In this document: piece by piece, positions 12,387 to 22,984 of the stretch | How the letters are laid out: each line of letters starts with the position of its first letter | Numbering within the stretch: the stretch's first letter is position 1 | Assembly: GCA_024138025.1 (NCBI GenBank) | Contig: JAMXBD010001367.1 | Location: 124,001-188,000 of the forward strand | From: Combretum micranthum | Lineage: Eukaryota > Streptophyta > Magnoliopsida > Myrtales > Combretaceae | DNA length: 64,000 nucleotides | Direction: 5' to 3' | Program-made: the position numbers and the translations under genes | Notes under the pieces: model-generated | What the model saw: only the letters and a program-made list of their open reading frames with translations | Databases searched by the model: none | What the model was told of the DNA's origin: nothing

Positions 12387-13109
12387 AGGGAAACGTGAAA
12401 ATGAAAGGGGAAAGGCAAAGGCAGCTAAAGGGGAAATAAATGAAAAGAAAAGGATAAGACTAAATATATATTTATTTTAGAAATAGGATATAGGTTTAGA
12501 ACTATCAGATCAATATCTATAGTTCCAGAAGTATTTAAAAGTTTGTTTCGGAACCAATATGTTAGAAATTAAGAACTTGAAATAAGAACTTAATTTGAGA
12601 ATTTATTTTAGATAAAAGATATTTAATTTGAGTTCGGGTTTAAGAACTGAAATTTTAAGATAAGTAAATGAACTCAAATTTTACTGAGATTTAGGAATTA
12701 GTGTTTAGGCTAAGAATCAAGGTTTTAGGAATTCTCTAAACATTTTTAGAACATGTTTAGAGATTTTAAGAATTTCAAATCTCAAAATCAACTTAATTAT
12801 TAGCTATTTAAAGTAAGCCAACTTGTCTAATTAAATCCTATAATTCATTTGAATCTATCTAAACCTAATTTCTAATATATGTGAAGGTTTGGGGTATTTC
12901 AATAGGAATTATGGGGGATTACGTATGCTTGTTGATCAGTTGAGAAATTGTATTAAGAATATCGAAACCGGGTGATTAACTTATGCTTGTTTAAGATATT
13001 ATAGAATTGATTGTCTGTGAGATTGGTTGATCACATAAAAATTGGTATTAATAATTATTCGGATTGATAATTAACATGGACATAATCACTTCATAATGAG
13101 GATGGAGCA

Positions 13110-13215
13110 TTAACATATATTGGTTATCCGTGATCCATAAATGGCTAAAAGTTGGTTGATCGTGATCCATAAACAACATAAGTTGGTTACCCATGATCCA
13201 TAAATGACACATTAA
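13110..13215 (+). repeat. Three-unit tandem repeat in LTR O
   Basis: Three units of about 32-35 bp share TTGGTTN...GTGATCCATAAA. They lie in the distal part of LTR O. Confidence 0.7.
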
Positions 13216-14356
13216 TTCAACGGTAGTACCACAATATTCGTTAATCTGCTAACCCCGAATGGAAGGTGTAAATCCATTCACATATGATTTTCGGCTGATC
13301 ATATGTCTTGTTATTCATGTTGTTGATGAATTCCATATGGTTGAATAAATAACTTGATTGAATGATTTGTTATGAATATCTTTATGGAAGTATTCACTCA
13401 CTAAGCTAGTGTAGCTTACGCCCCCACAACTTTTTCTTATTGCAGTTTTTGTATATTTGGTTAAGGCTGAGGCATCCTACCGAGTAGGTACAGGAAATAT
13501 GAGTTTCCTTTAAAAGTTTGTATTCAATTTTGTATATACTTTCATAGGAAACCCTAATATTTACCGGATGACAGTAAAAGACCACTTCTAAACTTAATAT
13601 TCTTTTGCGAGGGAATGCCCTTAGAATTTTTATAATCGATTATGTAAACTTATGGTTTATATTCTGATGCTTATAGTATGTCAAATTAAACTATTTATCT
13701 CCATTGGTTCATGTAGTCTATTGTTGTAAAGGTACGCCTTGCATCTGTACGAGACTTTTGAATGATTGTGGTAGTAATTCTTAAGTTTTATTTAGCATAC
13801 GGCGGACTGTTATATTTAGGATACCCTATGAGGCGTGACAGATTGAGCCAAAAAAAAAAAACCTTTATTGATCTTAGTTGTTTTGTTGTTTAAACATTGG
13901 ATTGTTGGAAGTTTTGGAATGCCACATGGATGGGTATAGGAAATATTATATTTTGGATAAGTGTCATCTACCCACATTTGATATGTGCTGATAGTAGCAT
14001 TCGTAATACTCCAAACGATAACTTTTGAGACCACACATTATTGTTTTGTAATTGTGTACTCCTAAAAGACAACAGCTTCAGTTCCAATTTCATAAATATC
14101 TAAATTGAGTATGACTCTTTTGAACCCAAAAATAATTGTAAGCATTTGAGCCATAAGTCTTTGAATCTTGAAATTGGACTGAATTTCCATGTGCCATCCT
14201 AAATCTTGTATCTTGATTGTTGCGATGATGAGAGGGCAATATATTATAAATGATGGCTGCCCAATTTGTGTTGAAAAGAAAAATTGATGATAGTAATCAA
14301 TTTGTGATAAAAAAATTGTCCCGAGCTAATATATCAAAATAAAAAAATACATATTT

Positions 14357-14745
14357 AAGTCAAATAGTAGTTATCGATAACAGATTTGTAACTACTAAAC
14401 AATTGTATCAAACAATCAACAGCAAGTATAAATAAAAAAGAAAAAAGGGAAAGCAGAGCATTAAGAATCCTTTCTGGAAAAAATCAATCTTCATGATTAT
14501 ATGAGCTGCAGCTAGCTCGAAGGTCAATCTATTCTTGATACCTTCAATTCCATTCATTACTTCCTAAGAGAAATACACATATAGAACAAAATCCTAGCTT
14601 GTATTTAGTAAAGAATGGGAAGAGTCGAGAGAGCTTACATAATTACGAGAGAGGTAAAAGGAATTAAAGAATAATAAGAGGGGTTTTTATACTTAGGGTA
14701 TAAACAAGAAGTAGGTTAGGTTTATCATTAAGTACAATCCTAATA
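14357..14745 (+). repeat. 5' LTR (truncated) of plus-strand family-A element
   Basis: It aligns with the 3' LTR from AAGTCAAA onward; the first ~100 bp of the LTR are absent. The end reads ATCCTAATA where the 3' LTR has GTCCTAACA, so the terminal CA has become TA. Confidence 0.72.
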
Positions 14746-14752
14746 CTTGTGC

Positions 14753-17557
14753 TGTAAGGACCCAGCCTACTTAATCCCCTCATGGTTAAGCATGCTAAGT
14801 CCTTAACCACATATAATACCTAAGTATTATAAAACACCTGAGTATTATATGTAAGGTTGTCTTTAAAAGATAAGTTTGTATCGACTATTTATTTAAACCT
14901 GTCATAATACTTACAAAAACTTGCAACTAATGCTACTCTTATACATGAGTAAATCAACATACATACATATATATATATATACACATAACAGTACATTAGT
15001 GTTAAGCCATGACACCTTAAAACCTTACAAAGTCACTTGGAAATAAAGCTTTTTAGACAACTTAAAGAAAACATTCTTGATCATCAAATGGAATTCTTAT
15101 TCGTCTCACTCATCCATGAAAGCTTCTCAATCAGTCCTATAACCTATATCATCATAGCATTCATTATTGACATCACCTGCAAAGTAGCAACGTGAGCCAA
15201 ACACAAGCAAATACGAATGGCAAGTACCTTTAAACTAAATGCAAATGTAACAACATCAACTTAATTATCTTTGATCATGTGAATAAAACAACACTACAGT
15301 ATTCAAATTTTCATTCAAACTTGGGAATCTAGGAGTCCTGAGTAACAACAGCTGCTCGAGGGTTGATATAGATAGCCCAAATACCTATATCTCCTAAATT
15401 TAACTAAAAAGATTAGTCATTTAGGGTTAATAGCTATTGCTCAACTTTACTTAACTTAATCCATAATATTCAACCGGTCCCATAAACGTGAACTAAATCA
15501 TATTATTTTCCTCTTAAGAATAAGCAAATATTAACCCGATATTATCTACCCTATTAATTACCTGCCTAGCCATTTAAAAAGAAGTCACCATTGCATCATG
15601 GTATGAAGTCATTGCATCATAATAATAGTGGCCTAAGCGTCTAACTACCATGTCATTACATCATGACAGGGTTGTCACTCCCCGAACTAGATTTAACGAC
15701 TCAAGCACAACCAATTTTAAATGATCTTTAATTCATATTTAGTTAAGTTTATTAGAATATGCCTAACTTAACAATCACAAGAAAGTTATTACATACCTTG
15801 ATAACTAAAGTTTATTAGGCAAAAGACCAATATTTGAACTTAGTTGAGTACGAAAATCTAAAAAAAAAAAAAAACTATTTCATATAAATCATCGTTAATT
15901 CAAAATTATACACTAATTCATATTCACACATACAATATCTATATATATATATATATAATTAACTACATTTATGTATTTCATTTTAACCCTAAAAGATTCA
16001 TATTAACTTAATTACATACATTTAACTAGGAAACATGGTTTTTAACTTGTTTGGAAAATATTGTAGCTGGAAATGAATAAAATTTCAACCTTGATATTTT
16101 AAAATTTGCAAAATCTCAAAACATAAAAGTTGTAGATCTCTTTTTAAAATTTCCAATGCATTTTGAATTACTTCAATCTAATTTTGGATGAAAAAGTTAT
16201 GGTTAATTTACGAAAACATGTCAAGTTGCAGGGGAGCCTATCACGCCCATGATCTCGCTTGTACTTTGAGGATATCACATGAGCAGAGCATTTCACTCCC
16301 TTTATCATGCCGTGATTTGAGAAAATCACATGATCAAAGTGTTTCACTCCCTTTGTCACGCCCGTGATTAGAGCTTATTACTCCCTTTGTTACACACTTG
16401 ATTTGAGAAAATCACATGATCAGAGCATTTCACTCCCTTTATCATGCCAGTGATTTGAGAAAATCACATCATCAAGGTGTTTCACTCCTTTATCATGCCC
16501 GTGATGTGATCCCCTAACAGTTATTATGAATTTTTTTTTGTCTTGAAAACTCATTTTTACACATTTTCATCAATATATACATTTCCTACATCAATTCTAA
16601 CATCAAATAAACACATATAACAACTTCTAATACTTAAACTTCATCCAACAACATTAAACATCATCAACTCTCCCATCAAATCCCCATATTCCCTATTCAT
16701 CATCTTTTTCACACAATACCATCTCCTACCAAACATTAAACCAACAACTTCAACACACTCCAAAACTTAATCAACTCTATTAATTTAACATGAATCATGA
16801 AAATCATATTCAAATCATTGTGAAACTACTAAGACAAGAAATCATTCTTATGCTTAAACAAAGAATATAACAACCATGTAAGCATGCAAACTAACCTTGA
16901 GAAGCTTTAACTTGATAATTGAGTCTTGGGGAAAGAAGTTCTTAACAATTGAGCAAAATAAATGAGAAGAAAGTAAAGGAATGAAGAGGAACAAAGACAC
17001 CGTAGGTTGTGGTCTATTTTAGATTACTTACTTTGCTAAATAAAACTTATAATTATCCTTTTTAATGTTGACTTTTGGGCTAGCTCTAAGGCAAGAAGAA
17101 AGAAGAAAAAAATGCATGGGCTTGGGGCTTTTAATTGATGTATTGGATTGGTTTAAGGCTCGAAAATTTGCTATATCATCATTTGGGTTTTGTTTTGGTT
17201 TTTGCTTTAATGTAACAAAAAACTATGGCTCAAATATCACCAACATTCAACACATTAAGATTTCCAAAATTATGCTAACTCATTGAACTTTATTTTTAAC
17301 ATGCACACTTTATCAATAATTATATTCACAAAATTTTCATATTCCAAATAAATAAAATATATACATGCTATACACTACTATTACTAAATCAGACTATCAC
17401 ACCCTATTTTATTAACTAATTATTCACCATAATTTCTATATTTCAAGTAAAATATCATATTCTCATCAACTAAACACTTATAAAAAAATTCATAATTTAA
17501 TTAAATCAACTTATATGTATATCAAATTTAATTATGTATAAAAGTTAATCTATTTTA
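14753..17557 (-). mobile_element. Solo LTR 'D2' (about 2805 bp, minus strand)
   Basis: It starts TGTAAGGACCC (compare D1 TGTAAAGACCC) and runs to ATTTTA, where D1 has ATTTCA. The flanking 5-mers are TGTGC (14748-14752) and GGTGC (17558-17562), one mismatch. The right part, read on the minus strand, aligns very well with the start of G (61975 onward) over about 350 bp, which supports the boundary. It has no coding domains. It inserted between the LTR and gag of the family-A element. Confidence 0.72.
16220..16512 (-). repeat. Minisatellite in D2 leader (about four diverged units)
   Basis: Units of roughly 60-70 bp share GATTTGAGAAAATCACATGATC and a variant of TTTCACTCCCTTTATCATGCC. The array lies at the same LTR position as the different repeats of D1 and E. 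Confidence 0.8.
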
Positions 17558-17648
17558 GGTGCTCTCGTCTTGTTGAATTCACATTTATCCATGGTTCTGA
17601 TTCAAGATTTAAGACAATAGTAGCATATAAGGGATTTTTCAAGAATCA

Positions 17649-18349
17649 TTGTTAGAGATACAAGAAAATATTGACAAGTTGGGTATGAATATTGATAAGG
17701 TTACATTGAATCAGAATCAACCAACAACTTGTCAGGATTATCAAATACACGTTGATTCATCACTTTCACAAGAATTAGCTAATATCAAGATTTCATTGAC
17801 AGATCAAATAGAAAGGATCGAGCTTAATAAGGATCAAAATCAAAATGACTAGAATATTTAGCAAGAATCTGTATCATTGGAATCGCATTAGTTGCAATTT
17901 CAATTTTTATCATTTGAATTAGAAGCTATCGATACAAGAGTAAGTGATCTTGACTTTTCATTACAATTTGTCAATTCTTAGCTAGATTAATTGTGAATAA
18001 ATCAGCCTTTTAATGTGACATCACAAGCATCATCATCCATCACTTCTCCATCCATATTAAACAAAACAAAAAATTATATTCCGAGGTTTTACGATTAAGA
18101 TCCAATTTGTTAGGTGTTAAAAGTAGAATTTTTCTTGGATTATTACCATATAGACAAAAACAAATATTATCCTACACTCGCATTCTTTGCTCTGTAAGAT
18201 GTTGTGCTATATGGTATAAGTGTATGGATGAATTTAGTAATTATAAAACATGTGATCATTTTGTTAAGGCACTTTTCATACATTTTGAGCTTTTTGAGTA
18301 CGGTTACAAAGAAGACAATTTTTTCTTGTTGACAATAAAAAGGTGGTGA
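17649..18349 (+). pseudogene. gag remnant of family-A element
   Basis: The first open part (17649-17852) is a 67-codon polar, Gln/Asn-rich N-terminus with heptad-like spacing. A second part (18107-18349) matches the core of Ty3/gypsy-type gag: RIFLGLLPYRQKQ, then AIWYKCMDEF, then DHFVKALFIHF. This is the pattern of the Retrotrans_gag fold (L-x-G-x-A-x-x-W-Y ... W-x-x-F-x-x-A-L-x-x-R-F). In-frame stops and a shift separate the parts. No zinc knuckle was seen downstream. I infer a nucleocapsid or particle protein role for the intact ancestor only. Confidence 0.62.
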
Positions 18350-18439
18350 TTCATTATAATGGAGAAGATATGGTTGTGATGCCTAAGATTTCGAAGCAAC
18401 ACACTTGTGTTTTTAAATAATCTTAATATGTGCAGATAT

Positions 18440-19480
18440 AAAGGATTGATTCAATAGTGATGTTGCCAACTCACAATTGATATTGGCACATGATCATTAA
18501 AATGGTAGAGGAACGAAAGGAACAATGCATTATTGTTAGCGAATATGCTATAATTAACACTGAAAGAGTAGTGCAGAATTTTGATAGTGATTGTCACTTT
18601 GGGCTTGTTGAAGAATTTGGTGTCATTAGGACATAACAACCGGGGAAAGAACAAACAGTAGAGCTTGATGAATCTTTTTCTTATTTGGCTCAGGGACTTA
18701 TATTCAACCATACATTGCCTACTACCTACATACTTATTAGTATGGGTAGCCAACAATTATTCTTGGTCTTATTATCATCATTGCTAATTAAGGAGGTCTT
18801 TCAAGTGGATGCTTTGGATAGAGATTGGGAAAACATTGATCATGCCTTGATAGAAATTTGAGGTTGTCATGTTATGATAGGAAGCAACTTGTTCATACAT
18901 TAGTATTTTCAACAACATAATTCAATGTTAGACAATAAAGTGATAATGTATAGAAAGATACACAAGCAAAACATAGGGGGTTCAGAAGAGATGCAAACGC
19001 TATAGCTTCACATATTATTACATCAGGTTCTAATTTTGATTTGGTTTAGGTGGATGCACAAGTGAATATGGAGTATATCCTACCCATACTTCAAAATTAG
19101 ATATGTGTTTCTGATTTTGATAGATTAGCTCAAGAGGATTTTTTTTTAATCACAAATCGATTACTACCATCAATTTTGATTTTTGACATAGATTAGGCAA
19201 CCATAATCTATTATGTATTGTCCTCTCATCATGGCAATGATCAAGACACAAGGTTTGGGATGTCACATGGATATTTAGTCTACCAATTTCAATATCAAAT
19301 ATTTATGGCTTAGTTGTTTACAATTGTTTCGAGTTTAAAGGAGCACACTCAATTAAGAGATTTATGGAAATTGGAACTGAAGCTGTTGTCTTTTAGGAAT
19401 ACACAATTACAATGTAGCAATGTGTGGTCTCAAAAGTTATCATTTGGAGTGTTGTGAGTCATACCATCAACACATGTCAG
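18440..19480 (+). other. Internal region of family-A element, coding-like but unrecognised
   Basis: Long stretches translate with few stops (for example MVEERKEQCIIVSEYAII from about 18500 and, near 18980, RRDANAIASHIITSGSNFDL). Many stops are TAG where TGG or CAG would restore the frame. The 3' part (about 19115-19480) is also kept in the inverted copy at 13850-14345. No RT, RNase H, integrase or protease motif is visible. It could be a decayed extra gene or a captured host fragment; I do not recognise it. Confidence 0.4.
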
Positions 19481-19834
19481 ATGTGGGTGGATGACACTTA
19501 TCCAAATTTTAATATTCCCCATACCCATTCCATGTAGCGTTTAAAACTTCCAACAATCAAATTTGTAAATAGCATAACAAATAACAGTAACATTCTTTTT
19601 TTTTTTTTTTTTAGCTCAGCTGGTTTCAAAATTAGTTCTAGGACATCATTGCCATATCCTAAATACATCAAACACACACTAAAAGGATTCAATTTCATCA
19701 GCATCATATGGGTAGTTCGTGGACATCAAATCTTAGTACAGGGACAGGAATTATACCAGCAAACATAACTTAGGAGGATGTTAAAGATTTCAACCTTGAA
19801 GATAATATTGTTTCCAAGAGAGAGAGAGAGAAAT

Positions 19835-20311
19835 TGTTATAAATTAGAACTGGCAACAACTTAGTTGGTAGAAGATTACGTAATATAACCGAGAGTTACA
19901 TAGTTTATAATAGGAACTAAGTCAAAGAATAGTTATAGATAATAGATTTGTAACTATTAAACAGTTGTATCAAACAATCAACGGCAAGTATAAATAAAAA
20001 AGAAAAATAGGAAAACATATCATTATGAGCCTTTTATGGAGAAAATGGATCTTCTGATTGAAGGAGCTGCAACTAGCTTAAAAGCCAATCCATTCTTGAT
20101 ACCTTCTATTCCATTCATTACATTGCAGAAAAATACACAAATTAGTAGAACGAAACCCTATCTCTTATTTAGTAGAGAATGAGAAGAGTCAAAAGAGCTT
20201 ACCTGATTACGAGAGAGGCAAAAGGGATTAAAGAATAATTAGAGGGGTTTTTATACCTAAGATATAAACAGTATAGTGCATTGGGCTATATCATTAAGAG
20301 TAGTCCTAACA
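19835..20311 (+). repeat. 3' LTR of plus-strand family-A element (477 bp)
   Basis: It starts TGTTATAAATTAG after a purine tract (AAGAGAGAGAGAGAGAAA, about 19815-19833) and ends GTAGTCCTAACA. It aligns over its length with the minus-strand LTR at 5974-6452. Text just upstream reads TTTCAACCTTGAAGATAA, a decayed form of the segment common before plant gypsy 3' LTRs. Confidence 0.8.
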
Positions 20312-20430
20312 ATGTGGAAGTCAAGAGGAGTCACATTTATGGAAAGGATGGATGTGGGAGACAAGAGAAGCTGTAGTAGAGGTATTCATAATATATATAG
20401 TTCTAGTGATGAATTTAATGTTTTTTTTTA
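20312..20430. other. Short spacer after family-A element
   Basis: Nothing recognised. Confidence 0.5.
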
Positions 20431-20432
20431 AT

Positions 20433-20545
20433 TAAATCTTCTAGTTTACTTCCAACCATTGTGTACAAAGTAACAACTTCTCCTAAATGCAACCTCACAA
20501 AATCAATAGTCTTCCCAGCATCATCAAATCCATAACAACAATCTT
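20433..20545 (-). pseudogene. ARF/ARL-type small GTPase exon fragment
   Basis: Read on the minus strand, the segment encodes KIVVM, then after a one-base shift GFDDAGKTIDFVRLHLGEVV, then TLYTMVGSKLEDL. Plant ARL5-like GTPases have GLDNAGKTTTLYKLHLGEVV followed by TTHPTVGSNVEEL here. The P-loop GxxxxGK(T) and the switch I threonine region line up. The match ends at the exon's 3' limit (KLEDL), no other exons were found, and the frame is shifted, so this is a broken gene fragment. ARF and ARL proteins act in membrane traffic. The paralogue assignment is from memory. Confidence 0.6.
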
Positions 20546-20739
20546 ATGCTTGTTCTTCTTTTATTTTTTTTTTTTTCAAGAAACTCGAACCAAAAGTTTG
20601 ATGGAACACACCCATTTTTAGATTTAACTACTAAAATAGCATCAAGTAATAATTAATTGGTAGCTCAATATGTATAACTTTGTGAAATAAAGATTAAATA
20701 AGAAAGCACGTATTTTAGTCTTTGAATAATACAAAATGA

Positions 20740-20995
20740 GTGAAGATATAGCATAAACTTGAAAAGATATCAACTCTAGCAATAAAAGAAAATGTAGCAT
20801 AAAAACTAGAGCTTGAAGTGAAGAAATAAACCTACAAGAGAGATAGACGTGTTTTGATCCATATAGAAAACAGCTAAGAAAGAAGGACGTTTTGATTAAG
20901 CAAGTCTTAAGATTTTGGAATGTCTATTTAGATTGATTTGATGATATTGGGCAGTTTATGAGTGTGGGAATATAGAAAGTTTTCATTATTTTTTC
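20740..20995. repeat. Diverged direct duplication, copy 1
   Basis: Shares with 21630-21880 the order AGCATAAAC...ATCAACT.TA.CAATAAAAGAAA..TAGCATAAAAAC, then CTTTTGATT, then TAGATTGATTTGA and TGTG.GAATA.A. Further matching text lies after each copy (GCAAATAGACATG near 21160, GCAAATGGGCATG near 21995), so the unit is about 850-900 bp. Confidence 0.6.
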
Positions 20996-21629
20996 AAGGA
21001 AAATTCTCTAGTGCTTTTTGTAACCGATCCGTCCTCACTGAGCGGCTCACATTCATTACAACTCGAACCCTCGATTTTCTTTTCTTTTTTTTTTTTCATC
21101 TATCTTTATAATCAAAATATGGATTCCAAATTTGGAGACTCATTTTTTATGCAAGCAAATAGACATGAACAAAGTTGATGCTACTATAATTTACGAATGG
21201 AATAAATTATTTTCTATCAATCTAATTAATTTTGTGAAGAGAAGATTAAATAAAAAAGCTAGTATTTTCAATCTGAGCAATATAAGAGGGGTCAATATAC
21301 GAGTTTTAATGATTTTGAATAAAAGCTAGATGAAATATATAAAAAATAGAATGACCCAAAGACTAAAAAAGTTAAGATAGAAAAGGTTAATTTCATATAT
21401 GAATTTTAACAAAATATTCATTTAAGTACTTGAAAAATTTTTTCACGTATGTCAATAGTATTCCATGAAGTTCTTTTAAGTATCATATTAAACGATTTCA
21501 AAGTTTAGATATTAAGTTTATCAATTTCAAAGTTTAAATGTCTAATTGTATATTTTATTAAAGTTTATGTATCATTAATAATATCATCCTAGATAAAAGC
21601 TAATTGAGATGTGGTTTCAGCTAAATCAC

Positions 21630-21880
21630 ACAAGTCTTTTGCATAAACATCAACTTTACCAATAAAAGAAATTATAGCATAAAAACCAAAATTTGAAGCC
21701 AAAAGAAAAAATTAGAAGATAAGATGGGCACCTTTTGATTGCCAGAGAAAAAAAAAAATTAAGAAAGAGTGGGTTATGATTACACCATTTATTTGATTTG
21801 GTATTAATTTTAGATTGATTTGACGGTAATCGATGATTTACCTGTGTGAGAATACAAATTTTCGTTTTTTGTTAAGAAAA
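21630..21880. repeat. Diverged direct duplication, copy 2
   Basis: Partner of 20740-20995. No gene recognised in either copy. Confidence 0.6.
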
Positions 21881-22303
21881 CAAGGTGAAGATGACGTGGA
21901 GAGGGAGCATGTTGGCATGCTACGCTGGAGTAAACAAGACATCCAATGGTTAATTTTGATTCTGACATTGGGAGACAAACTTTTACTTATAAGCAAATGG
22001 GCATGCACAAAATTAATGTAGGTACAATTAATATTATAAGAGTAGAATATATATATATCTATTAATTTATCATGTGTTTATGTTGGTGTTTTAGTTTACC
22101 GGCAAAGAATGAATTTGGATCTCTTGACTAATGGGCCTGCTGAACAACAGTGAGTTAATGGATACCAAGATTGTCCAGTGTTGCCATTATAACGATTAAG
22201 TGTGTATTGTGATGGAGATGTTGAATAGATAAAATTATTTGAGTGCTTGCTCATTATTAGAGGAAATTACATGATTGCCAACTCACTTAATAAAAATTAT
22301 ATC

Positions 22304-22919
22304 TGTTGATGGTAAAATATAGCCCTAGGCTCACTCGGTCTTTAGAGTCCAATAACCTTCGTCATCAGTAGCCCATGGAAGAAAGAACCTAGTTTATCTC
22401 GAAGAGCATAACACTCTAGCCATACGAGCTGGCATGGGACTTAACCTCGAGCCCACACCTCAAAACATCTCTTTGAGCTCATTAGGCCACTGGTCGATCA
22501 GCTCGCCTTCGATCTAGCCTGACTTCTTCTCTTCATCTCATGACTTAGTCACATCTCGTGGTTGGGGGGACATCAATAGCTCGGCCGCGCTCCACGATGC
22601 CAAGCCCTCTTATCCGGGTACGCTTCCGTACTTAGTACAAAGCCTTGTACTATGTATCCTGGTATGATGCTAAAACCCTATAAATCCCCCCTGTCTTTTG
22701 AGCAAGGGGACAAGAGGAATAGGAGTGAATAGGAAAAATAACATAGAGTATAGGTAAAAAAATTATATATCTGACATTCTATTGGCACCACCATTATCTT
22801 TACCCACATACTGACTTGAACGTCAGAGTGACCACGTCAGGCAACCCTCGTCGTCTCTCTGATTTATCTTTGATGTTTGCAAGAGCAATCTCTATCTACC
22901 AGGCTTGGCTCGTGCAACA
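22304..22919 (+). mobile_element. Solo LTR, 616 bp, probably gypsy Tat/Athila-like
   Basis: It has terminal inverted 5-mers TGTTG/CAACA and flanking ATATC (22299-22303) and ATATA (22920-22924), a near-perfect target repeat. It is locally GC-rich. A TATA box (TATAAAT, 22679-22685) is followed by CCCCCCTG, and the 3' part reads TGACTTGAACGTCAGAGTG, wording typical of LTRs of Tat-type gypsy elements. The lineage call is from memory of such LTRs; the boundaries are from sequence. Confidence 0.65.
22679..22685 (+). promoter_or_regulatory. TATA box of the solo LTR
   Basis: CCCTATAAATCCCCCC in the middle of the LTR, placed as expected at the U3/R boundary. Confidence 0.55.
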
Positions 22920-22984
22920 ATATAAATACAAATTAGACAAAAATAATCACTTAGATAGTGTCACAGTATTACATGTCCAAAATG

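Larger units (their letters stand above)
9197..12901 (-). mobile_element. Solo LTR 'D1' (3705 bp, minus strand), inside LTR O
   Basis: On the forward strand it starts TGTAAAGACCC and ends GGGTATTTCA. Perfect 5-bp repeats ATAGG flank it (9192-9196 and 12902-12906). It aligns with D2 (14753-17557) in the same orientation: both contain GAGTCCTGAGTAAC-like text, GGGTTGATATA, GTGGCCTAAGCG and ACAACTTTTATGTTTTGAG equivalents in the same order. There is no gag or pol, so it is a solo LTR. On the minus strand a TATA-like stretch (about 12460-12475) precedes a CT-rich leader. At 9640-9800 the minus strand shows a TTTGCAG acceptor followed by an acidic segment. Confidence 0.82.
6642..13840 (+). mobile_element. 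Solo LTR 'O' with nested D1 (3489 bp without D1)
   Basis: It begins TGTAAGCCTCAG and ends GAGGCGTGACA. The flanking 5-mers are GACTG (6637-6641) and GATTG (13841-13845), a target duplication with one change. The sequences on either side rejoin to give continuous family-A internal sequence, which confirms the boundaries. A TATA-like box lies at 7348-7355 upstream of a CT-rich stretch. It has no gag or pol. It shares landmarks with solo LTRs E and F (mini-exon, end sequence), which suggests a Tekay/Del-like long LTR. Confidence 0.75.
5974..14345 (-). mobile_element. Family-A LTR element (minus strand), truncated and split by nested LTRs
   Basis: The LTR at 5974-6452 is followed on its right by internal sequence (6453-6641) that is resumed at 13841-14345 after the O insertion. 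Both internal parts match, in inverted orientation, the 3' internal region of the plus-strand copy at 14357-20311. The element therefore reads leftward, its 3' LTR is the one at 5974, and its 5' part is missing beyond about 14345. No pol domain is visible in what remains. Confidence 0.75.
14357..20311 (+). mobile_element. Family-A LTR element (plus strand), gag-only, with D2 nested in its leader
   Basis: A 5'-truncated LTR (14357-14745) is followed by a short leader interrupted by D2, a gag-like region (17649-18349), about 1 kb of internal sequence with no recognised domain, a purine tract and a complete 3' LTR (19835-20311). Without D2 it is about 3.1 kb. No RT, integrase or protease was seen, so it looks like a non-autonomous gag-bearing LTR element, unless pol was lost by deletion. 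The first ~100 bp of the 5' LTR are missing at the junction with the inverted copy to its left. Confidence 0.72.
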
